DNA of 38,086 bases, taken from an uncultured Schlesneria sp. GTDB taxonomy: Bacteria > Planctomycetota > Planctomycetia > Planctomycetales > Planctomycetaceae. Numbering within the stretch: the first letter of the stretch is position 1; the number at the start of each line of letters is the position of its first letter. The DNA is taken from NCBI GenBank assembly GCA_903858935.1, contig CAIOKO010000136.1, positions 1 to 38,086 of the forward strand, written 5' to 3'. Made by a program: the position numbers and the translations under genes. Below, piece after piece: positions 1 through 9,000 of the stretch. The notes beneath the pieces are model-generated. The model saw nothing but the letters and a program-made list of their open reading frames with translations, had not been told where the DNA came from and made no database searches.

Positions 1-88
1 ACCCTTGAAATCCATACGAATCTGACTGACACTCTGTTTTCACGGGACCGCCTCCGTTCGGGTGTGAATTCTCCTTCAAGCAAAGAAG

Positions 89-1855
89 TTACGCCCACGG
101 AGGCTCCTGTGTTTGCACGCGCTGTGAGAATTGCGGGCTAGCAGAGGCATCTGGGGGAAGTGATAGTTGACTCACACCGCTTTTCCATTGATTCAGCCCC
201 AACGAACTCATGGCGAATAATCCACCTGCCATTCCTTCGTCGACGGCCGTGACATTGATTTCAATCAGAGAATCACCCACTTTCGCTGCCGCAGAGACAT
301 GGCTTGCCAACGTTTTAATGTTCGACACCATTCCCATCATCGGATTGAACTGCACCAAAGAACCGAACAGGGACGCCTGGGACTCCAGATCAATTGCCGA
401 AGTGAAATCCGCACTCAGTCGAAGTTGTCCTATCAGCGGCGAGGTACTTGCCTTACCTGCCCTCTTTGCCGAAATGATTTTCTTCACTGTTTCGGTCCGC
501 CCCGCGATCACGGTTCGGAGATCGGGTTGCCAGACGGCTATCCGACGATTCTTGAAAAACGTCTCCCCTTCGTGTGTTTCTTCCGTGGCGTCCCCGAGCA
601 CTCCTTTAATTTTAATGAACTCCGCTTGAGTCACATCGCGCTCTAACGCGAAAATTGCCGACGGAATCAACTCGTCGACGGGTGCCAGAAGGCGTATATC
701 CACCACGTTTCCATCGGCGGGCTTGATCAGATTCGTCAGGGTCGTTTCATCAATATCCGCCGAAATCTCTGCGACCGAACCATCCGCAATCAGAACCAGA
801 AGCTCTTCGTCCTTTTTGATTTCACCGAGGGCTTTTTTCGGCGCGCTGAAGTCGACTTTAAGACCGCCCGGTTTCGTCCAGATCTCGGCAGTATCGGTAC
901 CAGCCAGAACGGCGAGGATCGTGTTCGAGGTTCCATCCTTGACGTTGCCAATCCCAATCGCTCCCTTACCAGGAAACAGCGTATTTTCACCGGTGAAAAC
1001 ATGAAACGCCGTCTTTCCCTCGTCAGTCACGCCAGGTGTTTTGAAAACGGCGGGCATTCGAGCAATCAATGGCTTGTTACGCTCGCTGTCCCAGGCTTCG
1101 TCCAAATAAAACTCATTATAGAGCGGCTTCTGATCGAGAAATGGCAGTAGATGCACGCGCCAACTGAGTCCAGTTTGTTTCCCCTCCGAATCTCCATCAG
1201 CCCGCGGAAATCGTTTAAATGAGTCGTGGTAATTGTGAAATGCCAGACCAATTTGTGTTAACGCGTTCTTGTTTTCCCTCATCTCAATCGCCTCACCGCC
1301 TGACACAGGCAATCCAAACTGCCGTGCAAACATGTTGATCTGGGTTTGATCGACCAGAACCGTTATCCGTTCAACATCTTCAAACTTGACTCCGGTTTGC
1401 TTCATCAATTGAGAATACTTCGAATCGACATCGTAAATGATGTCGTCGTTCACTAATCGCCCGATGGGGGAACTGGCAAACTGTTTCGGATGAGCAACGA
1501 ACAACCCGACGACTCCGTCGGGCAGATAAGCCACTTCAGCAAACGGCCGCGCTAATGGATTTGGTTCCACCGCTTCTTTTGGCTTCTCTGTCGCGACAGC
1601 AGGCTTTTGATCGGACTTCGTTTCGACGACAGGCAAGTCGGCTTCCGGTTTGGCGGGCTTCGATTCGGTGGCCGTCAGGGCAGGGGAGTGCGACGGCTCA
1701 ACAGCTTTCTCAGATACCGCTGTCTGGGCTGGAACGGTTGCGACAGGAGGAGTCGCCGGCGCTGGTACGGCAACCCTCTTTTGTTCGCTGCATCCGAACG
1801 AAACAAGCCAGACTGAAAACATCACCGACAACGATTTCAGACGAAAATTACGCAT
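89..1855 (-). CDS. DUF1559-containing putative lipoprotein
   Basis: A 588-residue protein with an N-terminal export signal (basic MRNFRLK, hydrophobic core, Cys22 in LVSFGC). This resembles a lipoprotein signal, although Ser at -3 makes the lipobox weak. Residues about 25-105 are a low-complexity Pro/Ala/Lys/Glu linker of the kind that tethers a domain to a membrane. Residues about 190-370 contain the planctomycete DUF1559 (SBP_bac_10) signature: ENKNALTQIGLAFHNYHD, then LSWRVHLLPFLDQKPLY, later a GTSNTILAV segment and an IADGSV segment. DUF1559 normally follows a type IV pilin-like N-terminus. Here that leader is absent and the domain sits between two flanks, about 108-190 and 385-560, that I do not recognise. 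The ATG start is taken from the signal peptide; no clear Shine-Dalgarno sequence precedes it. The family's function is unknown; a surface or periplasmic location is inferred. Confidence 0.85.
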   Translation of the reverse strand: MRNFRLKSLSVMFSVWLVSFGCSEQKRVAVPAPATPPVATVPAQTAVSEKAVEPSHSPALTATESKPAKPEADLPVVETKSDQKPAVATEKPKEAVEPNPLARPFAEVAYLPDGVVGLFVAHPKQFASSPIGRLVNDDIIYDVDSKYSQLMKQTGVKFEDVERITVLVDQTQINMFARQFGLPVSGGEAIEMRENKNALTQIGLAFHNYHDSFKRFPRADGDSEGKQTGLSWRVHLLPFLDQKPLYNEFYLDEAWDSERNKPLIARMPAVFKTPGVTDEGKTAFHVFTGENTLFPGKGAIGIGNVKDGTSNTILAVLAGTDTAEIWTKPGGLKVDFSAPKKALGEIKKDEELLVLIADGSVAEISADIDETTLTNLIKPADGNVVDIRLLAPVDELIPSAIFALERDVTQAEFIKIKGVLGDATEETHEGETFFKNRRIAVWQPDLRTVIAGRTETVKKIISAKRAGKASTSPLIGQLRLSADFTSAIDLESQASLFGSLVQFNPMMGMVSNIKTLASHVSAAAKVGDSLIEINVTAVDEGMAGGLFAMSSLGLNQWKSGVSQLSLPPDASASPQFSQRVQTQEPPWA

Positions 1856-2069
1856 GGGACGCCTACAAAACAGAGAAATGCGCGGCTCGTAAATTTCAAC
1901 TCGATCTGGGTTGGAAAATGACCGTCCAGTTCAGTGTGATTAACGAAACGTGAAGCAGAGATGGGGCGACAGCAGTTTAAAAGACACAACGTCTGACTTC
2001 AATCATCAACAGAGATTCGGCGATGAGGTATTCAAGCAACTTGACCTTGGAAAATGCCGAATCCGTCGT

Positions 2070-2903
2070 TCAAGTTGGCCATGCCATTCCTGGTGGCCCG
2101 AACCGAGTCCCAGCCTGGAAACATAATCCAAATCGTTCATCAAGAATGCTCAACAGTTGGTCGGGATTCGCGATTTCGATTCGTTCCAGAATCTCAGCCC
2201 CTTGTCGATGAATGAACTCGCGGTTGTGAAGCGACACTCGCGTCCCGTCGGGATGAGCCAGACTCGTAATCAAATTCATTCTGAACTTGGATTTGGGATG
2301 CATGCTCGTCCAGCAGTTTCCGACTTCGCGATCAATGACAGGCATCTGTTCCAACGTGAATTCATGCACATCAACCCATTCGTCACCCAGTCGTGTTTGA
2401 TGAAAGTATCGAGCCGACGGATGCGACGTTTCCATCACGATACGGCGTGGTTCGTGCGGCGTCGTCTGTTCCACATCTAGCAGGTCGAGTCGAAATGGAC
2501 CCGTTGGCGAAAGACTGCCGACGCCAACATCCGCTAACCACGGAACACCATCGATCTCAACTCGAAGAAACAAATGAGTACGGGGAGGTGTCACGTCTCG
2601 GGTCAACAAAAGTCGGACCCGTGCCGACAATGGCGTGACGGAAAAACCGATCGCGGTTAAGGCTCGCATCAATAGAGAATTCAGCTCGAAACAGTATCCA
2701 CCACGTCGATCTTGAACGAGCTTTTTCTCGACCGCATCATCATCCAGTGAAATCCCTCGGTTTAATAAAACATCAAGGTTTTCGAAAGGAATGGAGCACG
2801 AGTGCGCGAGGACGATGTCGCGCAATACTGCGATCGTCGGCATCAAAGGGCCGGCGTAGCCAATTCGTTCGAGATAAACATTCAGATTCATGGATTCGAC
2901 CAT
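2070..2903 (-). CDS. nat: Arylamine N-acetyltransferase (NAT family)
   Basis: This 277-residue protein matches the arylamine N-acetyltransferase family, which moves an acetyl group from acetyl-CoA to aromatic amines or hydrazines through a Cys thioester. The catalytic triad can be read directly: Cys71 in RRGGYCFELN, His110 in PPRTHLFL and Asp125 in WLADVGVG. The N-terminal IPFENLDVLL block (residues 38-47) is also diagnostic. The length agrees with the usual 255-290 residues. The start could be Met1 or Met5; both lie just before the YLERIGY segment that opens the domain. It is separated from the DUF1559 gene by about 214 bases and is divergent from the esterase gene at 3000, so it is probably transcribed alone. 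The natural substrate cannot be told from sequence. The symbol is generic. Confidence 0.93.
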   Translation of the reverse strand: MVESMNLNVYLERIGYAGPLMPTIAVLRDIVLAHSCSIPFENLDVLLNRGISLDDDAVEKKLVQDRRGGYCFELNSLLMRALTAIGFSVTPLSARVRLLLTRDVTPPRTHLFLRVEIDGVPWLADVGVGSLSPTGPFRLDLLDVEQTTPHEPRRIVMETSHPSARYFHQTRLGDEWVDVHEFTLEQMPVIDREVGNCWTSMHPKSKFRMNLITSLAHPDGTRVSLHNREFIHRQGAEILERIEIANPDQLLSILDERFGLCFQAGTRFGPPGMAWPT

Positions 2904-2990
2904 ACTGGAATGAATTGATCAAAACAATTCGTCGCTGTTGACTCTCGTTTCTAACTTCCTGACAATTTCCGCCGGCACGTCACCACGACT

Positions 2991-2994
2991 GGAG
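2991..2994 (+). promoter_or_regulatory. Ribosome binding site of the esterase gene
   Basis: GGAG lies five bases before the ATG at 3000 and fixes that start, which also opens directly into a signal peptide. Confidence 0.6.
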
Positions 2995-2999
2995 CACCC

Positions 3000-3857
3000 A
3001 TGAAAAACATCTCTTTCGCTGCGTTTATGCTGACTTACCTCTGTATCGTCAGCCACGTGATGGCTCAACAAGAAACGAAAACATTCACCTATACAAAAAC
3101 GCCTCAAGCCGATCTCGACATTGTTGTGCATTATCCTCCCGATTGGAAAGAAACTGACAAGCGTCCCGGCATCGTATTCTTCTTCGGAGGTGGCTGGGAA
3201 AATGGTTCGATCAACGCCTTCGAGCGTCAGGCGAAGTATCTTGCCAGTCGCGGAATGGTCTCGGCACGAGCCGATTACCGAGTGAAATCCCGCCACGGTG
3301 TCACTCCAAAAGAATGTGTGGATGACGCTCGAAGTGCGATAGGCTGGTTTCGCAAGAATGCAGCGACATTAGGAGTCGACCCCGACCGGATTGTCGCCTC
3401 AGGCGGATCAGCCGGTGGCCACATTGCCGCCTGTACTGTACTGATGCCAGAATCCGAACCCAATGACGGCACGGTTTCACACAAAGCAAACGCCCTGATT
3501 CTTTTTAACCCGGTCCTGAATTTCGGACCTCAAATGCAAGAAAGAATCGGGCGCGACCAGGCTGTCGCAAAAGCGATTTCGCCGCTGTTACATCTGAGAA
3601 AAGAGAGTCCTCCAACATTGCTGCTGTTCGGGACCGACGACTTTCTCTTCAAACAAGGCGAAGAGTTTATGCAACGCTCAAAAGAGGTGGGCTGCCGCGC
3701 AGAAATGTATACGGCAGAAAAACAGCCGCATGGCTTTTTCCACAAATCACCCTGGTATGAACGAACTCTTTACCGAACAGACGAATTCCTGAATTCGTTG
3801 GGATATCTGTCGGGTAAGCCGACAATCACAATTCCTGATTCCAAACCAACGCCGTAG
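3000..3857 (+). CDS. Exported alpha/beta hydrolase (esterase/lipase-like)
   Basis: This 285-residue protein starts with a Sec signal peptide (hydrophobic residues 5-20, likely cleavage after VMA-Q). The mature part is an alpha/beta-hydrolase of the BD-FAE/hormone-sensitive-lipase type. The oxyanion segment is FFFGGGW (60-66), replacing the usual HGGG. The nucleophile elbow GGSAGGH carries Ser137. The acid is probably Asp213 or Asp214 in FGTDDFL, and the base is His244 in QPHGFFH. A GGAG motif supports the start. The DUF952 gene follows after 12 bases on the same strand, so the two are probably cotranscribed. In planctomycetes such exported hydrolases are often annotated as esterases acting on carbohydrate esters. 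The substrate here is not determinable; carboxylesterase chemistry is inferred from the triad. Confidence 0.9.
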   Translation: MKNISFAAFMLTYLCIVSHVMAQQETKTFTYTKTPQADLDIVVHYPPDWKETDKRPGIVFFFGGGWENGSINAFERQAKYLASRGMVSARADYRVKSRHGVTPKECVDDARSAIGWFRKNAATLGVDPDRIVASGGSAGGHIAACTVLMPESEPNDGTVSHKANALILFNPVLNFGPQMQERIGRDQAVAKAISPLLHLRKESPPTLLLFGTDDFLFKQGEEFMQRSKEVGCRAEMYTAEKQPHGFFHKSPWYERTLYRTDEFLNSLGYLSGKPTITIPDSKPTP

Positions 3858-3869
3858 GCATTCATCTCC

Positions 3870-4190
3870 ATGTCATCAATTATCCTGCACATCACCAACC
3901 ATGATCTTTGGAACCAGGCGAAAGGCGCAGGTGAATACCGGGCAGACTCTCTGACCAGCGAGGGCTTCATGCATTGTTCGAAGCCCGATCAGCTTGCGGG
4001 TGTCGTCAACAGGTATTATCAGGGCCAGACCGGCCTGATCGTCCTCCACATCGACCCTGATCTGGTTGAACCATCAATCCGTTGGGAAAACCCGCCTGGA
4101 AGGAACGAACAATTCCCTCACATTTACGGCCCGCTGAACCTGAATGCCGTGATTGAAGTGAAGCCGCTGGAAGAGGTCATTTCCGTTTGA
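3870..4190 (+). CDS. DUF952 family protein
   Basis: This 106-residue cytosolic protein matches DUF952. It opens with IILHITNHDLW, continues with LTSEGFMHCSKPDQL (the family's GFIHCS motif, here with Met) and ends with FPHIYGPLNLNAVIEV. The family's molecular function is not established; its fold has been compared to ADP-ribosyltransferase-like proteins, which I cannot test here. The gene starts 12 bases after the esterase stop, so it probably shares that transcript. The length is typical and there is no signal peptide, which makes a direct role with the exported hydrolase uncertain. Confidence 0.9.
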   Translation: MSSIILHITNHDLWNQAKGAGEYRADSLTSEGFMHCSKPDQLAGVVNRYYQGQTGLIVLHIDPDLVEPSIRWENPPGRNEQFPHIYGPLNLNAVIEVKPLEEVISV

Positions 4191-4391
4191 AGATGCTTTC
4201 AGCAGCGGATTCGAAACAGGATTTGAAGCCGCCAGGTTGACAACGAAAATCAGAATTCTGCAGGAGAAGCTCGGCGTAACGTTCCCACACCTTTGGAATT
4301 AACCGATTACACGACTCTCAGACTTCGGAATCATTCGAAAATTTAAAACCATGGTTCGGGCCAAGCGGTCAGAATTTTTGCCGGGGGAAAA

Positions 4392-7300
4392 ATGGACGAT
4401 ACCGGGCCCGGTGTGATGAAACTGACATTGCCCATGACGTGCTTACAGATCCTCTTTGCCTGCTTGATCGTATCCGCTGCAGAACCAGAAGTGAGTGTCT
4501 ATTCGAACGAAGTTCTGGACGACGATCCGATTTGCTTCTTTCTTTTTGAGAAGAGCAACACCAATGACGCAGCAACGTTTCGCAATCGATCTCGAGCGAA
4601 GACTGGGGGGCCGGATTGCGTTTATTCGAAGGGGATGAAGTTAGAACGTGCACCAGTTGGCCTTGGTGGATTGGCTGTCGAATTCGAAGGAGCGGACTAC
4701 CTGAAACTTCCGCATGATGACGTTTTCAACACCAAGGGTAGAACCGTTGAATTCTGGTTTCGGACGACACAGGCTTGGAATCAGAAATATTGGCCGGGGA
4801 GTGCTACACTGGTTTCGAAATTTACTTCCGGTTGGGCTTCGAGCGACTGGGGTATTCTGGGAGGCAGTCTGACACCTGGCGTGAACGAGGGCCGAATACT
4901 CGTCGGCGTCGGGCCTGAGGGTGGCGGCGATGTCGTGCTGGCATCCGGCAAGGGACTTAATGATGGGCGTTATCATCACGTTGTCTGGACTCGTACCGAA
5001 GCAGGCCAAAACGTTCTGTACGTTGACGGAGCATCATGCGCAACCGCGAAAGACAATGGCGGCATCATCACAAACTCACGACCGATCCAAATCGGTGGCG
5101 AACAACGGGAGCCTGACGGGACATTCTTCAAAGGTCAGTTGGCCGCATTTGCTATTTATTCACATGTTCTGACACATAACCGGGTGCGATTCCATTTCGC
5201 AGCGGGGAGTCTCGATCCACGGCTTCCTGCTCCTTCGGAACGGACGGTCGATTTTGTCCGCGACATCAAGCCGATCTTCCAGCAGCACTGTTACAAATGT
5301 CATGGACCGGGAAAAGACCAGGGGGGCTTGTCGCTGGCAACTCGGTCACTCGCTTTGGACGGTGGGGACACTGGCCAGATTATCGCCTTGGGAAAGAGTG
5401 CACTCAGCCCGCTGGTTCATCGAATCGCCGGACTCGACGAAGAGGCCGCCATGCCCCCCGAAGGAGAACGGCTTACCGGCGTTCAAGTCGGATTGATCCG
5501 AGCGTGGATCGATCAAGGACTCGACTGGCCGTCTGCGGCCGATGAGCTTGACCCGCGTGTCGTCCAGGCAGTGGATCACTGGTCCTTTAAACCACTCAAA
5601 CGTTCGTTGATACCACCTGTTGAAAGCAGCTCAGCGGACCTGTTTAAGACCGGCTCGGCAGCACAGCCCGAATTCTCGCCTGCGAAGAAATGGGGCAACT
5701 CGCCTGTCGACGCTTTTATTCTGGCCAAGCTCGACGAAGCCCAGTTGTCACCATCCACCTCGGCCAGCAAATCAGCGTTATTGCGGCGAGTCTCGTTCGA
5801 TCTGACCGGGCTACCTCCCACAGTGGCAGAGATCGACGCCTTCATAATCGACCCTCGACCCGAGGCGTTCTCCATCGTCGTTGATCGACTGCTGGCATCG
5901 CCCGCGTATGGCGAGCGATGGGCAAGACATTGGCTTGATATTGTCCGTTACGCAGACTCCGGCGGCTACGAAACGGATATCTTTTATGAGCAGGCCTGGC
6001 GTTACCGCGATTACGTCATCCGAAGTTTTAACGAGGACAAACCATACGATCAGTTTCTGATGGAACAGGTGGCAGGTGACGAATTGTGGCCTGATCAGTC
6101 CGACATATTCAGAGATGCGATTGCGGTCTGGACCCTGGGTCAGTGGCCGAATTCGCTCGACAAATTTCCGGATCTACTGGAATACGCTCGACGAACGGAC
6201 CAGGTGACGACGTTCGGCGAAGCGATGCTGGGGCTGACTATCGGCTGTGCGAATTGCCACAATCACAAATATGACCCAATCAGCCAACGTGATTATTTCG
6301 GATTGGAAGCTATTTTTGCAGCGAGTGAAACGTGGGACCAAACCACGAAAAAGAAAGCCTGGGCTTCCGGCGAAAGAAATCACTTTCGGATTTTGCAGCA
6401 TACGCCGTCGCCCGTGCCGATCCGTCTATTAGCACGCGGAGAACTGACCAAGCCGCGCGGAATCGTGTCACCCACAATCCCGGCATTTCTCCCCGGTGGA
6501 GGACCACTCCCCAACGATGCAAACGAAAATCATCAGCGGCGAGCACACCTGGCTCGTTGGCTGGTCTCACGGCAAAACCCACTCACCGCACGTGTGATGG
6601 CAAACCGCGTCTGGCAGTGGCACTTCGGTCAGGCACTTGCGGCAACACCGAATGATCTCGGTACACAGGGACGTCCCCCATCGCACCCGGAATTACTTGA
6701 TTGGCTGGCCACTGGACTGATTGAAAATGGCTGGAGCCTGAAAAAGTTGCATCGAGTGGTGCTGATGTCATCGACGTACCAGCAATCGGCAGATCGTAAT
6801 TCTCGCGGGCCGAATACCGATCCACAAAACGTCTGGCTGTCTCATTTTCCTCGACGGCGTCTGGAAGCAGAAGAAGTCTGGGATCATTTACACGCAACGT
6901 CAGGGACGCTGGTAACAACCAATTTTGGGTCACCTTTCGTTCCGCAGTTGTCGGCGGAGGAACTCAAGGGATTATACGACATTGAGCAAAAGCCGGATAA
7001 GAAATGGCCCGTGACTGCGGATCAAAACCGGCGGGCCATTTATGTCTTGAACCGACGCTCGTTTCGCTTCCCGTTCTTCGAGGCGTTTGATCCCCCGAAT
7101 AGTGGCGCGAGCTGTCCAACTCGGCAAGCGACGACCGTTCCGGCTCAGGCTCTAACGCTCCTGAACAACAGCATTGTTTCAAAACAGGCGACCGCGATGA
7201 GTTTGCGTCTGGTCCGCGAAGCGGGCGACATTCGAAGTGACCAAGTGCGACTTGCATGGTTGCTGGCTTATAGTCGTCTGGTGACTGAACCAGAATTGGA

Positions 7301-7433
7301 AGTCGCTCTCCAATTCCTCGCCGAATCAGAAACAGCACATCAACAGCAGGGGACGCCAGACCCTGCCGCCTCGCCTCTGACGGAGTTTTGCTTAGGTTTG
7401 ATGAATACATCTGAGTTTATTGGTACCAATTAA
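4392..7433 (+). CDS. PSD1 cytochrome c / LamG / DUF1549-DUF1553 protein
   Basis: This is a 1013-residue exported multidomain protein of the kind expanded in planctomycetes. After the signal (MKLTLPMTCLQILFACLIVSA), residues about 90-265 form a LamG/concanavalin-like domain (FEGADYLKLPHDDVFNT, VEFWFRTT, HHVVWTRTEAGQNVLYVDG). A planctomycete cytochrome c domain (PSCyt1) follows, with heme motif CYKCH at 300-304 and a distal MPPEGERL segment. DUF1549 follows (VDRLLASPAYGERWARHWLD, RYADSGGYETD), with a second CxxCH, CANCH, at 619-623. DUF1553 is C-terminal (RVMANRVWQWHFGQ, VLMSSTYQQS, LNRRSFRFPFFEAFD). GGGGGA at 4383 supports the ATG at 4392, but the signal peptide fits an ATG at 4416 equally well. 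The DUF1501 gene starts 11 bases downstream. A periplasmic redox or polymer-handling role is proposed for this pair in the family; the substrate is unknown. Confidence 0.93.
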   Translation: MDDTGPGVMKLTLPMTCLQILFACLIVSAAEPEVSVYSNEVLDDDPICFFLFEKSNTNDAATFRNRSRAKTGGPDCVYSKGMKLERAPVGLGGLAVEFEGADYLKLPHDDVFNTKGRTVEFWFRTTQAWNQKYWPGSATLVSKFTSGWASSDWGILGGSLTPGVNEGRILVGVGPEGGGDVVLASGKGLNDGRYHHVVWTRTEAGQNVLYVDGASCATAKDNGGIITNSRPIQIGGEQREPDGTFFKGQLAAFAIYSHVLTHNRVRFHFAAGSLDPRLPAPSERTVDFVRDIKPIFQQHCYKCHGPGKDQGGLSLATRSLALDGGDTGQIIALGKSALSPLVHRIAGLDEEAAMPPEGERLTGVQVGLIRAWIDQGLDWPSAADELDPRVVQAVDHWSFKPLKRSLIPPVESSSADLFKTGSAAQPEFSPAKKWGNSPVDAFILAKLDEAQLSPSTSASKSALLRRVSFDLTGLPPTVAEIDAFIIDPRPEAFSIVVDRLLASPAYGERWARHWLDIVRYADSGGYETDIFYEQAWRYRDYVIRSFNEDKPYDQFLMEQVAGDELWPDQSDIFRDAIAVWTLGQWPNSLDKFPDLLEYARRTDQVTTFGEAMLGLTIGCANCHNHKYDPISQRDYFGLEAIFAASETWDQTTKKKAWASGERNHFRILQHTPSPVPIRLLARGELTKPRGIVSPTIPAFLPGGGPLPNDANENHQRRAHLARWLVSRQNPLTARVMANRVWQWHFGQALAATPNDLGTQGRPPSHPELLDWLATGLIENGWSLKKLHRVVLMSSTYQQSADRNSRGPNTDPQNVWLSHFPRRRLEAEEVWDHLHATSGTLVTTNFGSPFVPQLSAEELKGLYDIEQKPDKKWPVTADQNRRAIYVLNRRSFRFPFFEAFDPPNSGASCPTRQATTVPAQALTLLNNSIVSKQATAMSLRLVREAGDIRSDQVRLAWLLAYSRLVTEPELEVALQFLAESETAHQQQGTPDPAASPLTEFCLGLMNTSEFIGTN

Positions 7434-7444
7434 AAAGCAACTTG

Positions 7445-8854
7445 ATGAACCCATCAACACTCTCTCGACGTACATTGCTCGCTAAAGCCGGGATGGGTAT
7501 TGGTGCGTTGGCGATGCTCGATCTCATGAGCCGCGAAATGGACGCTGCGGACAACCCTTTGGCACCGAAAATCACTCCCCGACCCGCTCGCGCGAGGGCG
7601 GTAATCTCGCTGTTCATGCATGGCGGCCCCAGCCAGGTTGATACGTTTGACCCGAAGCCGATGCTTGCAAAATATGCCGGACAGAAATTGCCTTCGAGTT
7701 TCGCAAACCTCAACCTCGAATTCACCAAGGCCAGCGAAGCCAAGATCCTGGCAAGTCAGCGGCAATTCAAAAAATGCGGTGAGTCAGGGATTGAAATCTC
7801 AGACATTTTTCAGCACCTGCCAAGCGTCGCAGACGAAATCGCAGTGATTCGAAGTTGCCATCACACGGAGTTCAACCACGCCCCCGCGCTCTACCTGTCT
7901 CATTCAGGGACGGGCATGATGGGGCGGCCTAGTCTTGGGGCATGGGCGACATATGGATTGGGTTCCGAATCCCAGAATCTGCCTGCTTATGTGGTCTTGC
8001 GTGACGGCCCGTTGAAAGGTGGACCGTTAACGTACGGGAATGGTTTTCTGCCTGCGGTCTATTCGGCGACGGAACTGAGACTGAGCGGGTCGCCGATTCT
8101 CTATTTGAATCGACCTGAGGGAGTCAGTGACCGCGACCAGCGCCGTATTCTGGATTTCTCACAGCGGCTGAATCAGCGATATCTTGACGAACAAAACGAA
8201 GACGGTTCGTTATCTGCGCGAATCTCAGCTTATGAGCTCGCGTTTCGAATGCAGTCGACTGCGCCAGAAGCGGTCGATCTCACTCAAGAGACTAAGCAGG
8301 TTCAATCGCAATATGGGCTGGACAACGACGTCACTCGCCCATTCGGCATTCAATGTCTGAATGCACGGCGACTGGTGGAAAGGGGAGTCCGTTTTGTGCA
8401 ACTCTATCACGGAGGGGGTGGTGATGGGTGGGATACACATGGTGATAACGATGCGAAGCACGTGCGGAATGGCCTGCAGGTCGACAAGCCGATTGCCGGA
8501 CTGATTTCGGATTTAAAGGCTCGTGGATTGCTCGACTCAACCCTCATTATTTGGGGCGGTGAGTTCGGACGAACACCGACGTCGGAAGGTTCAGCTGGCC
8601 GTGACCATAACCCCTATGGATATTCGACCTGGATGGCTGGAGGAGGAATCAAGGGAGGGACCGTGTACGGCAGTACCGACGATTTTGGATTCAAGGCGGA
8701 ACGAAACCCTATTCAAGTTCGCGATCTGCACGCGACAACACTGCATTTACTGGGGCTGGAGCACGATCAACTGACGTTTTACTTTCAGGGTCTGCAGCAG
8801 CGACTGACCCAAATCGACGGCGAATGTCGCGTAATCGACGAAATTCTGGCGTAA
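7445..8854 (+). CDS. DUF1501 family protein, Tat-exported
   Basis: This 469-residue protein is a DUF1501 member with a sulfatase/alkaline-phosphatase-like fold. It opens with a twin-arginine signal (LSRRTLLAKAG followed by a hydrophobic stretch), so export through Tat is likely. Family landmarks are LFMHGGPSQVDTFDPKP near residue 60, SCHHTEFNHAPALYLSH near 140, HGGGGDGWDTHGDN near 325 and IWGGEFGRTPTSEG with GRDHNP near 370-390. The conserved His and Asp residues suggest metal binding, but the activity is not established for the family. I prefer the ATG at 7445 over the in-frame TTG just before it. The start is 11 bases after the PSD1 cytochrome gene. This cytochrome-DUF1501 pair recurs in planctomycetes, and shared function is inferred from that linkage. 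Confidence 0.95.
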   Translation: MNPSTLSRRTLLAKAGMGIGALAMLDLMSREMDAADNPLAPKITPRPARARAVISLFMHGGPSQVDTFDPKPMLAKYAGQKLPSSFANLNLEFTKASEAKILASQRQFKKCGESGIEISDIFQHLPSVADEIAVIRSCHHTEFNHAPALYLSHSGTGMMGRPSLGAWATYGLGSESQNLPAYVVLRDGPLKGGPLTYGNGFLPAVYSATELRLSGSPILYLNRPEGVSDRDQRRILDFSQRLNQRYLDEQNEDGSLSARISAYELAFRMQSTAPEAVDLTQETKQVQSQYGLDNDVTRPFGIQCLNARRLVERGVRFVQLYHGGGGDGWDTHGDNDAKHVRNGLQVDKPIAGLISDLKARGLLDSTLIIWGGEFGRTPTSEGSAGRDHNPYGYSTWMAGGGIKGGTVYGSTDDFGFKAERNPIQVRDLHATTLHLLGLEHDQLTFYFQGLQQRLTQIDGECRVIDEILA

Positions 8855-8938
8855 AGACGTTGGTCTTTCGGGGACGGCGTTCTGGAAGCCGCCTCTACGT
8901 CGCCGTGGATTCCAGAGCAATCCAGCAAAACGCAAAAA

Positions 8939-8970
8939 AAGCGGGCTTGCCGAGATCGGCAAGCCCGCTT
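8939..8970 (-). terminator. Intrinsic terminator of the Gly/Met-rich protein gene
   Basis: A 14-bp GC-rich stem (5' arm 8939-8952, 3' arm 8957-8970) encloses an AGAT tetraloop. On the minus strand the stem is followed by a run of seven or more T (AAAAAAA at 8934-8940 on the plus strand). It lies about 30 bases past the stop of the minus-strand gene ending at 9001, and could also end the convergent DUF1501 transcript. Confidence 0.85.
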
Positions 8971-9000
8971 GATTCAGAATTCAATCTTGGTCACAAATCA

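Noticed and set aside
210-1004. Plus-strand ORFs of 93-139 residues
   Set aside because: They are antisense to the DUF1559 lipoprotein gene, which has a leader and recognisable domain; the products have no motifs.
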